Assembly: GCA_963969285.1 (NCBI GenBank)
Contig: OZ017738.1
Coordinates: 240,138,132 to 240,202,131, forward strand
DNA: 64,000 bases
Source: Odontomyia ornata
Lineage: Eukaryota; Arthropoda; Insecta; Diptera; Stratiomyidae
Direction: 5' to 3'
The notes under the pieces are model-generated. The model was not told the DNA's origin, made no database searches, and saw nothing but the letters and a program-made list of their open reading frames with translations. The position numbers were made by a program, and so were the translations under genes. Every line of letters starts with the position of its first letter. Position 1 is the first letter of the stretch. Positions 31,857 to 43,429 of this stretch are shown here, piece by piece.

Positions 31857-33330
31857 ATGGATGCATTGACAAAGGCACAAAAGGAGCTGGGCAGCTCCAT
31901 CGAACAAAGTTTTTCTAATTTCAGAAAGGACAGTCAGGAGAGGAAGACGGTGGACTACTGCAAGAAGAGGCTAACAATCCTTGAAGAGAACTGGAACTAC
32001 TTCCAAAAGAATCACAATACATTGGAGGAATTTTCAGGGACTCATAGTGAGCATCCATACTTCGCGAGTTCCTACTTTGAGCAGGTCGAAGGCGCTGTCC
32101 AGAAATACTAACAAGCCCTGGAAGACTTTTTGAATCGAGGATCAGGGTACGAAATGCCCAACGACAAGCCCAGTGAGGTGATACAACTTCTGCGACGGCA
32201 AAAGGCCCTCATCAAATCGACGACGCATATGATTGCCGAAATAAACGAAAAGTTAGAAACGACTCGACCCCCGCAGTTCTACAGATTCAAGGCTGAACTG
32301 CTGAAGAAGTAGAAGGAATTGTTGGACGAGAACTGGCACGCTGTCTGGGCTTGCTATGAAAATTACAATCAGAGCGAGGACGAAGAAGTATACAAGAAAG
32401 TGGACACTGAAGTACAAATGGTCATAATTAAGCTTTACCAGCATGAAGAAAGCACTCCAAGGACTTCGCCGTTCAATCACCAACTAGTTGAGACCACCAA
32501 ACTCCCAGCAATCAGCTTGCCAACATTTTCGGGTGATTATATCGACTGGATTCAATTCAAGGACTCGTTCGAGCAGCTGATGCATAACAGCCCCATAAGT
32601 GCAGCACAGAAGATGTTTAATCTTGCAGGTAAACTATTTGGGGAGGCTCGCACATTGATCCAACATCTACCAGTGTGTGACAGGAATTATGAAGTAGCAT
32701 GGTCTTTGCTCAAGCAACGATACCATAACGACCGGGTGTTGGTTAACGCATTTATTAGCAAATTTCTTTCGCAACAGTCAACTCAAGTGGACTCAGCAAC
32801 CAGCATCAAAAGGCTACATAATACTACCAACGAATGCCTCATGGGTTTACGGAACCTTGGGGTAAATACAGAGCACTGGGATGCCATCGTCTCTCACATC
32901 ATCTTGAAAAAGTTAGACAGAACAACACACATGCTGTACAAACAAACATTGGAGAATCCACGATCATTAGAAAGTGTCAGCAAGGTTCTGAGCTTCTTAG
33001 AGGCACGTTTCCAGACTATCGAAGCCATGAAGGGCAAACAATCATCAGAAACCAAGACAACTACAAAGCCAAGAACAGCGGTCTTAGTTGCGATTCCAGA
33101 AAAGGTGCATTGTGTGTTGTGCCCAGAATCCCATCCTCTATTCGCCTGCAAGGAATTTGTCTGACAATCAGTACCAAGGCGATAAGAAATCTTTCAACGA
33201 GCCAACTTGTGTAGAAATTGCCTCAAACCTGGCCACAGAGCCACGAAGTGCACTCGAGGTGTCAGCACTAGATGCCATCAAAAGCATAACACATTGCTTC
33301 ACAATGATGACGAGCAACGGGAGGCGAAGG
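31857..33330 (+). pseudogene. BEL-2 Gag
   Basis: This is the structural protein of the particle. It starts at ATG 31,857 (MDALTKAQKELG), 35 bp after the PBS. The helical, charged N-terminal part is typical of BEL Gag, followed by the capsid-like part with ISLPTFSGDYIDWIQFKDSF (about 32,510-32,570). Two metal-binding sites are present: CVLCPESHPLFACKEF (about 33,110-33,160) and CRNCLKPGHRATKC with a further H-containing segment (about 33,207-33,290). The frame is kept over the whole length but carries stops at 32,109, 32,310, 33,162 and 33,183. The length and order match BEL-1 and BEL-3. Confidence 0.9.
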
Positions 33331-36300
33331 ACAACATCAAAACGTCACCCAAACAGGCCTCCAGTGATGATTCAAAGATTGCGCTTGTATCTCAGTCCAA
33401 TTTGGGAGACCCAGCCCATGTCATACTGGGAACCATCATGGTAACACTTAGAGCAGCGAATGGTCGAGCAGTTGAATGTCGTGCTCTGCTGGACCCCGGG
33501 TCACAGCTTAACTTCATCACTGAGAAGGTAGCAAAAAGACTTGGGATCACTGGAATCCCTGATCCAATAAGTATCCAAGGAATTGGCCAAAATCGAAGTA
33601 TCACTCAAACAAGAGTGCAGGTACAGATGCAGTCTCGAATCACCAAGTGCAAACTCGAGCTAGACGCATTTGTGCTAGCAAAGATTACCAATGTTCAGCC
33701 TGCATCACAGCTGGACATATCCACATGGAAAATGCCCGTGGGCATACAATCGGTGGACCCTGAATTCCACAAACCGGCTCCTATTGAGGTCCTCATAGGA
33801 GCGGAGCACTGCTTCGACCTACAGCTCGATGGTTGTATTAACCTTGGTAACGACTTACCCATGCTGCAAAACACAACCTTTGGCTGGATAGTAGCTGGAA
33901 AATTATCGAAACTATCACGAGGTAGCTCCAGGTCATGTTTAATAGGCACAAGAGAGGCTTTAGAACTCAACAAGCAATTTGAACGCTTTTGGGAGGTGGA
34001 GATGGTAGAAACTTCATCACCACCTCGAACAAGTGCAGAAAGGAAATGCGAAGCCCGCTTTAGAGAGAACACCAAGTGAAATCCCGACGGAAGATTTGTG
34101 GTAAGGCTCCACTTCTCTGAAAATTCTTCAGTTTTGGGTGATTCCAAGCAGCAGGCCCAAAGCAGGCTTTTAGCCATTGAGAGAAGATTCAACCGAAATC
34201 CGGATCTCAAAGACCAGTATGTGAGCTTTATGCAACAATACATAAAGTTAGAACATATGTCTGAAATAACTGATCTTCCGGCTTTGCATTACTTCCTGCC
34301 GCATCACTGTGTCTATAAACCAGATAGCGAAACAACGAAACTCAGGGTTGTATTTGATGGATCTGCCAAAACTTCATCTCGGCTCTCGCTCAACGACATC
34401 TTATTTACTGGGCCCAAGATCCAAGAGGACATCTTTTCTGTCTTGCTCCGTTTTCGTCTTCCTCGATATGTTTGCGGCACGGATATAGAAAAGATGTACC
34501 GGCAGATACTTATAGCGAATGATGACCGACAGTATCAAATGATTGTCTGGCGTGAAAATCCACAAGAAGCTCTACGATACTATCAACTCAACACGGTTAC
34601 ATACGGACTTATCACGGCACCATATCTTGCTATTCGGTGTCTCCATCGATTAGCGCAGGACAACCAAGTCAACAAACCACTGGGATCAGCGGCGATCCTT
34701 CAAAATATGTACGTGGATGATGCAGTGTTCGGAGCAGACACTCTGAGTGAAGCTTTAGAAACTCAGAAGCAGCTGCGTGCAATTCTGAGTTAGGGTGGAT
34801 TCAAGCTACGAAAATGGTGGGCAAATCATGAAGCATTCACCAGGGACCTTCCCAGTGGTGAAGTGGCCGCGCGGCTGGACTTAGTCGATGAAAGCAATCC
34901 GTAAGTAAAGGCACTTGGACTGAGGTGGCTTCCAAAGGAGGATGAGCTTCGGGTAACAGTCAACTACATCGACACAGTAAACATCACGAAGCGGCAAGTT
35001 CTGTCTGACATCGCACACCTATTTGATCCCTTGGGTCTAATGGGCCCTGTCACGGTTACTGCTAAGCTCATGTTGCAAAGACTCTGGCGTCTGAACCTTG
35101 ATTGGGATGACATTATTCCTAACGAACTCCTGGCTGACTGGCACGATTTTCGACAGAACCTCAAGGCACTATGCGACAAAGCAATCCCACGGCATGTTTC
35201 AGCACACAACCGTGCTAAGGGTAGACAGCTCCACGTCTTTTGCGATGCTTCTGAAAGAGCGTATGGCGCTGCTAAATACATTCGGCCATCCCTCATCGAT
35301 GGCACAATAAGAGTTCGATTGTTATGCGCTAAGTCTAGAATAGCGCCACTGAAGCCCATTACACTACCACGACTGGAATTATGCGCCGCCAAATTGGGCA
35401 CGGACCTGGCCCAACGGGTGAAGATGGATCTAAGCTGGAACGACCCAATCTGGACTGACTCAGAAATTGCTTTGTCATGGTTGAGATCACAAGCTTCCTC
35501 ACTCCAGAAGTTTGTGGCAAACCGAGTTGCTGCCATACAGGAGCTTACATTGGAGTCCCAGTGGAATCACGCGCCATCCAAGAAAAATCCAGCTGATCTC
35601 ATATCGAGGGGAGTAGTGCCAGAAGTATTCAGTAATCATCAACAGTGGTTCTATGGACCCCATTTTCTTCATCAACAAGAACACTACTGGCCCAATAAAA
35701 CTATCGATACGGAAACCCCCTTGGAGCGAAGACGCCCTGATATAGCCTTGATAGCTGTAACGGCAAATGACGGCTTTGTGGCATCCCTACCCCATATCAG
35801 CAGCATACATCGAATTAAACGAATCGTGGCCTATAGTCTTCGATTCATCAACAACTCCAAACCAACCACATACGGCCGCTTCGGAGTCTTATCCGTGCTA
35901 GAGTTGGAGCATGCCATGAACATCATCATCAAGGAAGTTCAAGCGGAAGCGTTTCCGCAGGACTTGGAGCAACTGCGAAGATACAAGGGAATCAATTCAA
36001 CAAGCAGCATTTGTGGGCTATGTCCATTCCTTGACGGGCATGGAATTATGAGAGTCGGTGGGCAGCTCCAAAACTCAGACCTATCATTTGAAGCAAAACA
36101 TCCTGTTATTCTGCCTGAGAAACACCACATTACGAGACTCATCATGAGGCAAATTCATTGTGCCAACAATCACATCTGGCAAGCTGGCCTATTGGCCTTA
36201 ACCAGACAAAGCTACTGGCCAATCCATGGAAAAACTGTTACAAGGACTATAACCGCCAAATGCGTTCTCTGTGCGCGAGAAAAACCAAAGCTATAACAAC

Positions 36301-37494
36301 AAATAATGGGCAACCTGCCAAAAGATCGAGTCCAACCATCGCGCCCATTTATAAAATCTGGTGTCAACTTTTGCGGCCCCTTTAACGTGCGAACTGAGAT
36401 TCGCGGCAGACCGCCACAAAAGTCTTACGTCGCGTTGTTTTGTGGCTTTGCTACCAAGGCGGTGCACCTAGAAGTGGTTAAGAACCTCACAACCGACGCG
36501 TTTATCCAGACTCTCAAAAGATTCCTTGGAAGACGTGGCAATTGCAACATTATCTATTGTGATAATGCCACGAATTTCGTTGGCGCAAACAATCAGCTCG
36601 GTGAACTAAAAGTGGTCATACACGGTTCAGGGGCAACACAGCAGATTCAGGAGTTCTGTTCTGGGAAAAAAAATAAATTTAAAATTCATTCCTCCACGCG
36701 CGCCTCACTTTGGAGATTTGTGGGAAGCAGCTGTAAAATCAGCCAAGCAACTTTTTTTCAAAACGGCATCATCCAGACCGTTGACCTATGAAGAGCTTAC
36801 AACCCTCGTAGTGGAAATAGAGGCAATACTAAATTCACGACCGTTGACACCATTATCCGATGATCCGAACGATCTAACAGCACTCACCCCGGGCCGCTTG
36901 CTCATCGGAGATCCGCTTAATTCTACCATTGATCCCTATGCACAAATCAACACACTTTCACTGGGTGACAGACGGAAGGAGCTAACCAGAATTAAGCAAG
37001 AATTTTGGAATCGTTGGAGTAGGGAATACTTGAGTGAGCTCCAACAACGCCACAAGTGGAAAACCTCAATCGCCAACATCAAAAACGGGACAATGGTGAT
37101 AGTCAAGGAAGACAATATGCCACCATTATCCTGGCCTCTGGGGCGGATTGCCAACACCATAAGAGGAACCGATGGGTTTGTTCGGGTGGTCGAGATAAAA
37201 ACCGTATCTGGACTAATCAAGCGGCCAATTCATAAGGTAGCACCTCTTCCTATCGAAGCTGAAGAGGACGAAACAACAACTACCGACATACAATCCGCGG
37301 AGCCAATACCAGGACCATCGGAATATCAACGCCCAAGTTCAGATGTACGAGTGCAACAGAGCGAACGTGAAACTTCAACCAGTAAACGAATCAACGATCC
37401 GGGACCCTACACTAGCTCAAAACGGAAGAAGGTATCATGGGCCCTTACAACTCTGCTGGCAATATGTTTCATCTTACCAGCCATGGCAACATAG
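33331..37494 (+). pseudogene. BEL-2 Pol (protease, RT, RNase H, integrase)
   Basis: Protease: CRALLDPGSQLNFIT at about 33,480-33,520; the catalytic D-S/T-G reads DPG, so it is probably dead. RT: KLRVVFDGSAKTSSRLSLND (34,340-34,400), TDIEKMYRQIL, YQLNTVTYG and MYVDD (about 34,710). RNase H: HVFCDASERAYGAA (about 35,235) and WTDSEIALSW (about 35,452). Integrase: an H2C2 finger near 36,150-36,285; core with GVNFCGPF, where the first catalytic Asp is Asn, then YCDNATNFVGA and HFGDLWEAA. The DUF5641-like C-terminal domain (about 36,950-37,210) has FWNRWSREYL and PLGRI. Stops are at 34,077, 34,791, 34,902 and 36,294, and a frameshift lies in the A8 run near 36,665. A hydrophobic segment (WALTTLLAICFILPAMAT) ends at TAG 37,492. 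Confidence 0.9.
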
Positions 37495-39212
37495 GCTTCA
37501 ATCAACATCACGCCCTTCAAAGATCATCCAGGATTTCGGTTCGAGCGCCTCGGATCCGCATCTTTAATTGCAAATGAGTGGACCATGGTAGTATTCTACT
37601 CAATGAATCCTTTCTGGGCAGAGTATAACTCCATCTGTGAAGCCGCCGCTAAACTAAGTACATTTTGCAAGATCCTGAATCGTGTGGAGAAACATTATCT
37701 TAACTGCGAGCCACGCTTACACAGTTAACCACGAACAACTATCTACTGCCGAGAAAGGAAAAGCGAGCAAGAAGATCACCATTCGACATCATCGGCAACA
37801 TGGCTAGCTCATATTTGGTGTCTTAGATTCAAGTTATGCTGAAAGTATGTTAAATATAATCAACCAGCTTGAAGATAACGACCAGTCGCTTATGAACCTC
37901 ACAAAAAATCAAACCACTATCATCAATGCAACAGTAAACATAATCCAAAGCTCGCACGAAGACACTACCCGAAGACTGCAGGAGTTTTATGAAGTTCTCA
38001 GCACTACTACAAATACCGTCAATGTCATCAGCAAAGCGATCGACAGTCAGCGATTGCACGAAATTTTCAATTCATTATCCATCCGTTTGATTCTCGCCGT
38101 ATCTAACTTCCAAACATATCCAAAACGCGTTGTTGAGCGTTTTGGTTGACACTCATCATGGAAAAGTGAATCTGCTACTGCTAAGTCCGTCTCAATTGCA
38201 GAAAAAGATACAGCTTATCAGAGAAAACTTACCCACACACCTGTGTCCCCCAATGAATCCCGACAATTCAGTGGAACTCTACGGAATTATGAACATTCAA
38301 GGCCGGTTGTTCAAGGATGAAATCATTTTTCGGGTAGGGATGCCACTTATCACAAACGCGGAATTCGAACTATTCAAAAACACACCGGTTCCCCGCTTCG
38401 AGACAAATAACACTTTCACTGTAATTCAGCCGGACTCTCAATACATGCTGATCAATTTACATCATGATCAGTATTATCCAACATCAGACTTCAAGCTGGA
38501 GACAAAGTGTTATAAGGCACAGAACTCCAACTTCTTTTGCAACATCAAACAATTACCCATCAACATCAACGACTATTCAAATGAATGCGACATCAACATC
38601 TTCCTGCAAACTTCCAATCCACCGAAATGCCGGGTCAAGATGACATCTGGGGATCCTCAGTTCATACGCTTACAAACCGAAAATCACTGGATGTACTCAA
38701 TAAGACACGATACCGTCATCAGTGTTATCCGCAACAATCAAATCACACAACACCGGTTAAACGGCACGGGAACTTTTGCTCTCTTTCCAGGTTGTTTTCT
38801 CAAACATGGTCAAACTACAATCAAAAGCGTCAACCGACATGTCATGTTGAATTCGACATTCGTTTTTCCAACACGCAACGTCATTCCAATCATTCCAATC
38901 CACGATGAAAACTTTCAAATTCGAATCGAACTTAATGACAGATTGAACATTTCTGAAGACATCCACAGACTACATCAACGCCTCGATATCGTTAACAGAA
39001 ATTCCACAGTGCCAAAATTAACACACCATGACGTTCATCAATTCAGCGTATCGTACACCTGCCTCTTTGTCATCTTAGCAGCAATCATCGTTATCATAGC
39101 CAAATATTGCGGATTGCGTATCAAGGGCTCTAGCCAACCACCTTTTCCAGCACCAAGACGTAAATCTCAATCGCAGCTAACATCAGAATTCATGATTCAA
39201 GTTCAAGATTGA
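37495..39212 (+). pseudogene. BEL-2 envelope-like domain, broken
   Basis: This is a remnant of a membrane fusion-type glycoprotein, probably of the baculovirus F / insect errantivirus Env class. It directly follows the hydrophobic segment at the end of Pol, in the same frame, after TAG 37,492. A basic cleavage-like stretch lies at about 37,755-37,785, followed by a helical region (NQLEDNDQSLMNLTKNQTT). At least two frame changes occur (about 37,800 and 38,130). The last 360 codons (38,130-39,212) are open, with many Cys and Asn-x-Ser/Thr sites, a membrane segment (CLFVILAAIIVIIAKYCG, about 39,060-39,115) and a Pro/Lys-rich tail. Homology to the BEL-1 domain is clear by order (HHGK..LLLLSPSQLQ, tail PFPAPRRKS). 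It is inactive. Confidence 0.8.
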
Positions 39213-39225
39213 ACAAGCAGTTCAA

Positions 39226-39236
39226 GGCGGGGAGAA
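39226..39236 (+). promoter_or_regulatory. BEL-2 polypurine tract
   Basis: GGCGGGGAGAA lies immediately before the 3' LTR, where plus-strand DNA synthesis would be primed. Confidence 0.85.
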
Positions 39237-39959
39237 TGTTACGAATTCTGCAAATTCATATTAATTTCATCTTAAATTCATTTTAAAAATTACTTACATA
39301 CTGTTACGAATTCTGTAAATTCCTTTCAATTTCATCATAAATTCATTTGCAATTTCTTACGTACAAACTCAACAAATTTTAATCATCCTAATTCCCCACA
39401 TTTCAAATTGTTTAAAAGAAAAATGTAATCCAATACGAAATTCAACATAACTCAATTCAATCAAATTTGTAAATATATACATTTGTTCTTCATCATACAT
39501 TTTATCATTGTCCAAGCAATCCAAGATCATAATTTTCTCGCCGCGTAATCTAATCCTAAGATAAACAAACGTTCTCGTCACCAGTGCAACACTTTGTTGC
39601 AAGAATAATATGGTTCTCGTCCACTTGAAATGCAATTCAGCACTTTCTACATTCAAATCATGAATGCGTGAAATATTATATTTGGAATGTTGTTACTTTG
39701 GATTGTTTACTCCAAGTAATACCCCACGAGAAAAATTGCTTAAGTGTTATTTTAGTTTAGTAAGCATTTTGTTAGTATTTAAGAACTTGAAGAGGAAAAT
39801 AAACGTTCAGTTCATTTCCTTTTAGTTTTCTTGCAGTGAGGCTGCTGGGAGCGTTTCTCGAAAATCACTTCATTACCCTGAAACTTATTAGGTGTTACAC
39901 CGAATAAGTGTTAATAAAGTAACAGGTGTTTCACCGTTACTATTTCTTTTCAGCGAACA
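39237..39959 (+). repeat. BEL-2 3' LTR
   Basis: 723 bp, TGTTACGAATTC...GCGAACA. The length equals the 5' LTR only because a 22-bp gain near 39,460 and a 21-bp loss near 39,818 nearly cancel. Confidence 0.95.
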
Positions 39960-40497
39960 CTCACCTTCGAGTCGATCAGTAGCACCAGGTACTTTCCCGC
40001 TGGCTTCAATTCGATTTGTATGCCTCCAATACTGATTATCCTTACTCTAGGAACTTTTTTTTTTGTCAAGATGACCACTTCGGTTTTCTCCAGTGCTAAA
40101 CCGAGCCCGCGAGCAGTCATCCAGTCCCTCACTCGGCGCATTAGCATACCTAGCCTAAGTTGCGCCTGAATAAAGTTGCGTCCAGCGACCAGGAGCGCAA
40201 CATCATCTGCATAGCCGACCAAGCAAGACTCACCTGGCATCTCAAGTCTCAGTAGCCCGTCGTAAGACACGTTCCACAGGTCCGGACCAAGGATAGATCC
40301 CTGGACAACACCCGATGCGAGGGTTGGCACAAGCCCTTATGGGGGGACAAGTGCTCAGAGAAAGACCAGATGGGAGCTTCGAACGTACTCCGAGGCCTGC
40401 CAAGGTTTTACCGGGACAGAGACGGTATAATAATTGAATTGGAGCCGTTCACACACGAGTGCTCCGAAGTTTACCAAGGTTGTACTGGGATGCAGAC
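39960..40497 (-). pseudogene. R1-like fragment Y, proximal part with internal deletion
   Basis: Minus strand. From the 5' end (right), the 5' UTR (about 40,335-40,497, matching 21,440-21,645 of the full-length element) is joined directly to RT coding sequence at about 40,325. ORF1, the endonuclease and the first two thirds of RT are missing. RT is then open: QGSILGPDLWNVSYDGLL, then VGYADDVALLVAG at about 40,210, keeping the intact YADD catalytic motif, and on to DSKV, where BEL-2 interrupts. The Gypsy target GCCTTT occurs at 29,519-29,524 and 40,498-40,503 and may be the target duplication of this R1-like insertion. Confidence 0.88.
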
Positions 40498-40925
40498 GCC
40501 TTTACAGGTCTCATAGGCACTCACGTAGTCTTTGAGCTGGGATGACATTTTAGGCCAAAAGAAGTACTTTTAAGACGCCTAAGCGTCCGATCATAACCAC
40601 AATTGGCACTTAGAGGATGATTGTGTGCAAGGAGGATCAGATGGCAAATCATTTCCTCTTGCACCCAGAGTTTTGAGGACTCTTGTTTCTGGCATGGATC
40701 ACCGGTTGCGTATTCATTTCGTCGATGAACGTAGCTGTCTAACACTTTCAAATCAGGCAACTGTGTTTGTTGGATTATGATGGTTTGCCTCAACCCGTTG
40801 TAGCTGTCTGACTTAAAATGCGAGCTGTCTAAGTTTATCTCAATGGGATCATCGTCATTCACGGTCCATTTTGCCCCCTCGGGTGGAACATCCACGAGGG
40901 AGTATCGGGCCCGATGCTCTGGGCC
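40498..40925 (-). pseudogene. Gypsy copy C, integrase linker
   Basis: Minus strand: VPPEGAKWTVNDDDPIEINLD, SSHFKSDSYNGLRQTII, YVHRRNEYATGDPCQ and the HPLSANCGYDRTLRRLK zinc-binding segment (about 40,570-40,620). The core and C-terminus are missing because of the deletion left of the R1-like insertion. Confidence 0.85.
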
Positions 40926-40929
40926 CCGT

Positions 40930-41936
40930 TCTTACGATAGGAATTTCTCACACGATTAGAAACTTTGATGGTAATGATATCCAAGAAAACGACAGTTAGG
41001 CACAAATTAATTCTTTCCCACGATTTAAGGAACGAGAATTTTGCTGAGCAAGCAAAAATAATACATATAATCAGCGAAGCAGGCTGGGAAAATTCAAGCG
41101 ACTATCAGTAGTTGCTTCGAGTGGTTGGCGTTACCTACTCATTAACTAGGAAAACCAGTTGGTCTTATGCCTGGTCCTATCTAGTTAGCCTTGCGCATAG
41201 ACAACTTTCCTTAAAACCTAGGCTTTGCCTAACAGATTGGTTAGAAACCAGTTGGCCTTTCCCCTGGTTATGGTCTGGTTGGCTAAGCGCCTTCCCATAT
41301 CTAGGTCCTCTGGTTGGCTATTAGCCTAAAGCCCTAGATGCCGCCAGGACCAAGTTTGGCAGAGGCCATCGCAGCGCACCCCCAAGCCGGCCTCAAGCCA
41401 ATTAACATTGCCAAATACCGGGCTCGGCAGAAGAGCCATTCGGTACCAAGGTGGTAGAGGCCAAACCAATGACATTGCGAGGGTGGCAGGTGTAGCTACG
41501 ACTACGCACCTGCAAAGCAGTTACGACAACACCCTCGCTAAGGTTGCAACAACTGCAGTGGAGTGCAACAAAGTCCAGCGCCTGGTCAATGAACTGTGGC
41601 AGGGTACCGGCGTCGCAGGCGAATGCAAATACAGACCCACCACGACACGCCGGACAGGCGGCCCCCGGCCAACGGGGCAACGCGCAAAACAAAACAGGAC
41701 GAGAGCAGAAGTCCAATAATTATTAAGTTGAAATATGTAAATTGTACATATAGAACAAAAACAAATTTAAATAAAAAAATGTATGCTTATAACGAAAAGA
41801 CCCTATCTTTAACTGGACTGCGATGAAAGAGTCCGAGTGGGGAATTGATATAGGTAAGTGTGTTGGAGTGAAGCAATAAGGCTTTATGGCTTTAATAATA
41901 GGGCTATAAAAAATAAGAATATAACACCTTTTCGGT
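40930..41936. mobile_element. LTR-like insert, copy C (shortened)
   Basis: It is at the same Gypsy codon as in A and B. The start reads TCTTACGATAGG (first G changed to C) and the end AATATAACA next to CCTTT (41,937-41,941). The minisatellite and flanking 250 bp are deleted near 40,958. It contains the same GC-richer part (41,330-41,720) and A-rich tail. Confidence 0.7.
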
Positions 41937-41941
41937 GTCTG

Positions 41942-42660
41942 ATGGATAACTTGAACCCATGCAGTTTAACAGCCCATCGATGCAGATGTTAAGGCTTGTT
42001 TGAGCTCTTCAAATGCCTTGCGACTGAGTTCGGTCCAAATGAACTTCCCTTTCCGGAGCATGTCCGACAGGGGCACTGAAACTGTTGTGTGGTTCCGAAC
42101 GAACCTTCGGTACCAACCACACACTCCAAGGAAACGTTGAAGCTGCTTAACGGTTTTCGGTAAGGGAAACTCATCAATCGCCCGACAACAAACTTACTTT
42201 TCTGGACGTTGATGGTGAGTCCCGCCTTACGATATACGGGGCTACTGCTTGTAACAGTAGAAAATGTTGCTCAAACGTTTCCGTCATGAGTAGGAGGTCA
42301 TCCAGGCACACGAACGTTTGGTGTTTAAGATGAGGTGGAAACACTTTGTCCATCAGCCGGGTCATCGCTTGTGATTCGTTACACAGGCCAAAAGGCATTG
42401 TGAAGAACTGATATAGTGGTTGTCCGGGCACTGCGAACGCGACCCTTCATCGAGTGCAATCTGCCAGAATGCACCTTTTAGGTTGAGATTTGTAATATAG
42501 TTTGCTTTCGGCAGCCTCCCCAATACTCCATCTATGAGCGGAAGAGGATACGCGTCTTTAAAGGTCACTGCGTTGACTTTCCGGGTATCTAGACAAAGAC
42601 GAAGTTTACCTGGTTTCACCACCAAGGTTACCGGTGAGGACCAGGCACTTTGGAACTCCT
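41942..42660 (-). pseudogene. Gypsy copy C, RT (RNase H mostly deleted)
   Basis: Minus strand. RT is readable: KPGKLRLCLDTRKVNAVTFKDAYPLPL, GRLPKANYITNLNLKGAFWQIALDEGS (42,430-42,620), YQFFTMPFGLCNESQAMTRLMDK and FVCLDDLLLMTETFEQH (about 42,285-42,330), where the active site reads CLDD instead of YxDD. Frame changes occur near 42,430 and 42,180. The tether (CVVGTEGSFG region) ends near 41,980, and the whole RNase H core is deleted between there and the LTR-like insert. Confidence 0.85.
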
Positions 42661-43428
42661 CTATAACCCCAACTCTAGTATCCTGTCCAATTCTGCGTAC
42701 ACTAGCTTTTCCATGGCTGGTGAGATGGCATAGTGTCTCTGCTTAATTGGCTTATTATCGCCAACATCGATGACATGTGAGACTAGAGTGGTGTGGCCAA
42801 GGCCTTGCGTAGCGTCAGATAGAAAAGCAGCGATGGATGCTTCCAGACGTTGTCGTTGGTTAGGCGTTAATTCATGCCTGTTGGGTAGAGAAGCGAGCTC
42901 ATGGACATATCTAGTATTGGAAGGTGAATCTGTGAATAGGTTTGGGGCCACACCAAATTGAAGAACGAAATTGATGCCAAGGCACACGTTTTGAATCAGA
43001 GAAGGGATAATGAAGAAGGTAATATCCTTAGTTTTACCTCGAAATGTCACGAGTGTGAAGAATCTACCCTGGATAGAATGTTTGGTGCCATCAACGGTGC
43101 TGACTTTAGAGCACCAGGGTTTTATCACAGTCGGATGTGGATGGAGTACCTTTGAGCCAAGGCTCGAGGCAAGGCAGCTGATACTTGCACCCGTGTCAAT
43201 CAGTGTAAAAGTGATTTCGCCCAACACATTGATTGGGGCGTAAGGTCTGGTGTAGTTTTCGGAAACCTCCGAGATGTTGCATACGTTTAGGATCTGACGG
43301 CAGGTGCGCACTCTCTTGCGGAAACTCCGCCAACGACGAGTTGACCATTTTACAATACGTGAGCGAGAGGTGACATCTTCGAAAGCAAAGATTCGCTCTC
43401 GGGCGCACGTTATCCTGCAGTCGTACAT
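42661..43428 (-). CDS. Gypsy copy C protease-linker open frame (255 aa)
   Basis: This is the longest undamaged Gypsy piece. The minus-strand frame runs from the Gag-PR boundary to the RT start. Residues about 70-90 read ITFTLIDTGASISCLAS, with the catalytic DTG of a retropepsin. The flap and C-terminal part is around KTKDITFFIIPSLIQNVCLG. The last 80 residues are the PR-RT linker (HELTPNQRQRLEASIAAF, TTLVSHVIDVGDNKPIKQ, YAISPAMEK). It is not a stand-alone gene; it is part of a Gag-Pol polyprotein whose neighbouring parts are broken, so expression is unlikely. Confidence 0.8.
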   Translation of the reverse strand: MYDCRITCARERIFAFEDVTSRSRIVKWSTRRWRSFRKRVRTCRQILNVCNISEVSENYTRPYAPINVLGEITFTLIDTGASISCLASSLGSKVLHPHPTVIKPWCSKVSTVDGTKHSIQGRFFTLVTFRGKTKDITFFIIPSLIQNVCLGINFVLQFGVAPNLFTDSPSNTRYVHELASLPNRHELTPNQRQRLEASIAAFLSDATQGLGHTTLVSHVIDVGDNKPIKQRHYAISPAMEKLVYAELDRILELGL

Positions 43429-43429
43429 G

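Larger units (their letters stand above)
31075..39959 (+). mobile_element. BEL-2: BEL/Pao LTR retrotransposon with envelope-like domain
   Basis: This 8,885-bp element has two 723-bp LTRs (TGTTACGAATTC...GCGAACA) and is flanked by CTCAT (31,070-31,074) and CTCAC (39,960-39,964), a 5-bp target duplication with one change. It has a PBS matching tRNA-Trp, Gag, PR, RT, RNase H and integrase in BEL/Pao order, an envelope-like C-terminus and a purine tract. It lies in R1-like fragment Y. About eight stops, one frameshift in Pol and further breaks in the envelope-like part make it inactive. The LTRs differ by roughly 17 substitutions and two 21-22 bp indels by hand count, so it is older than BEL-1. 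Confidence 0.95.
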
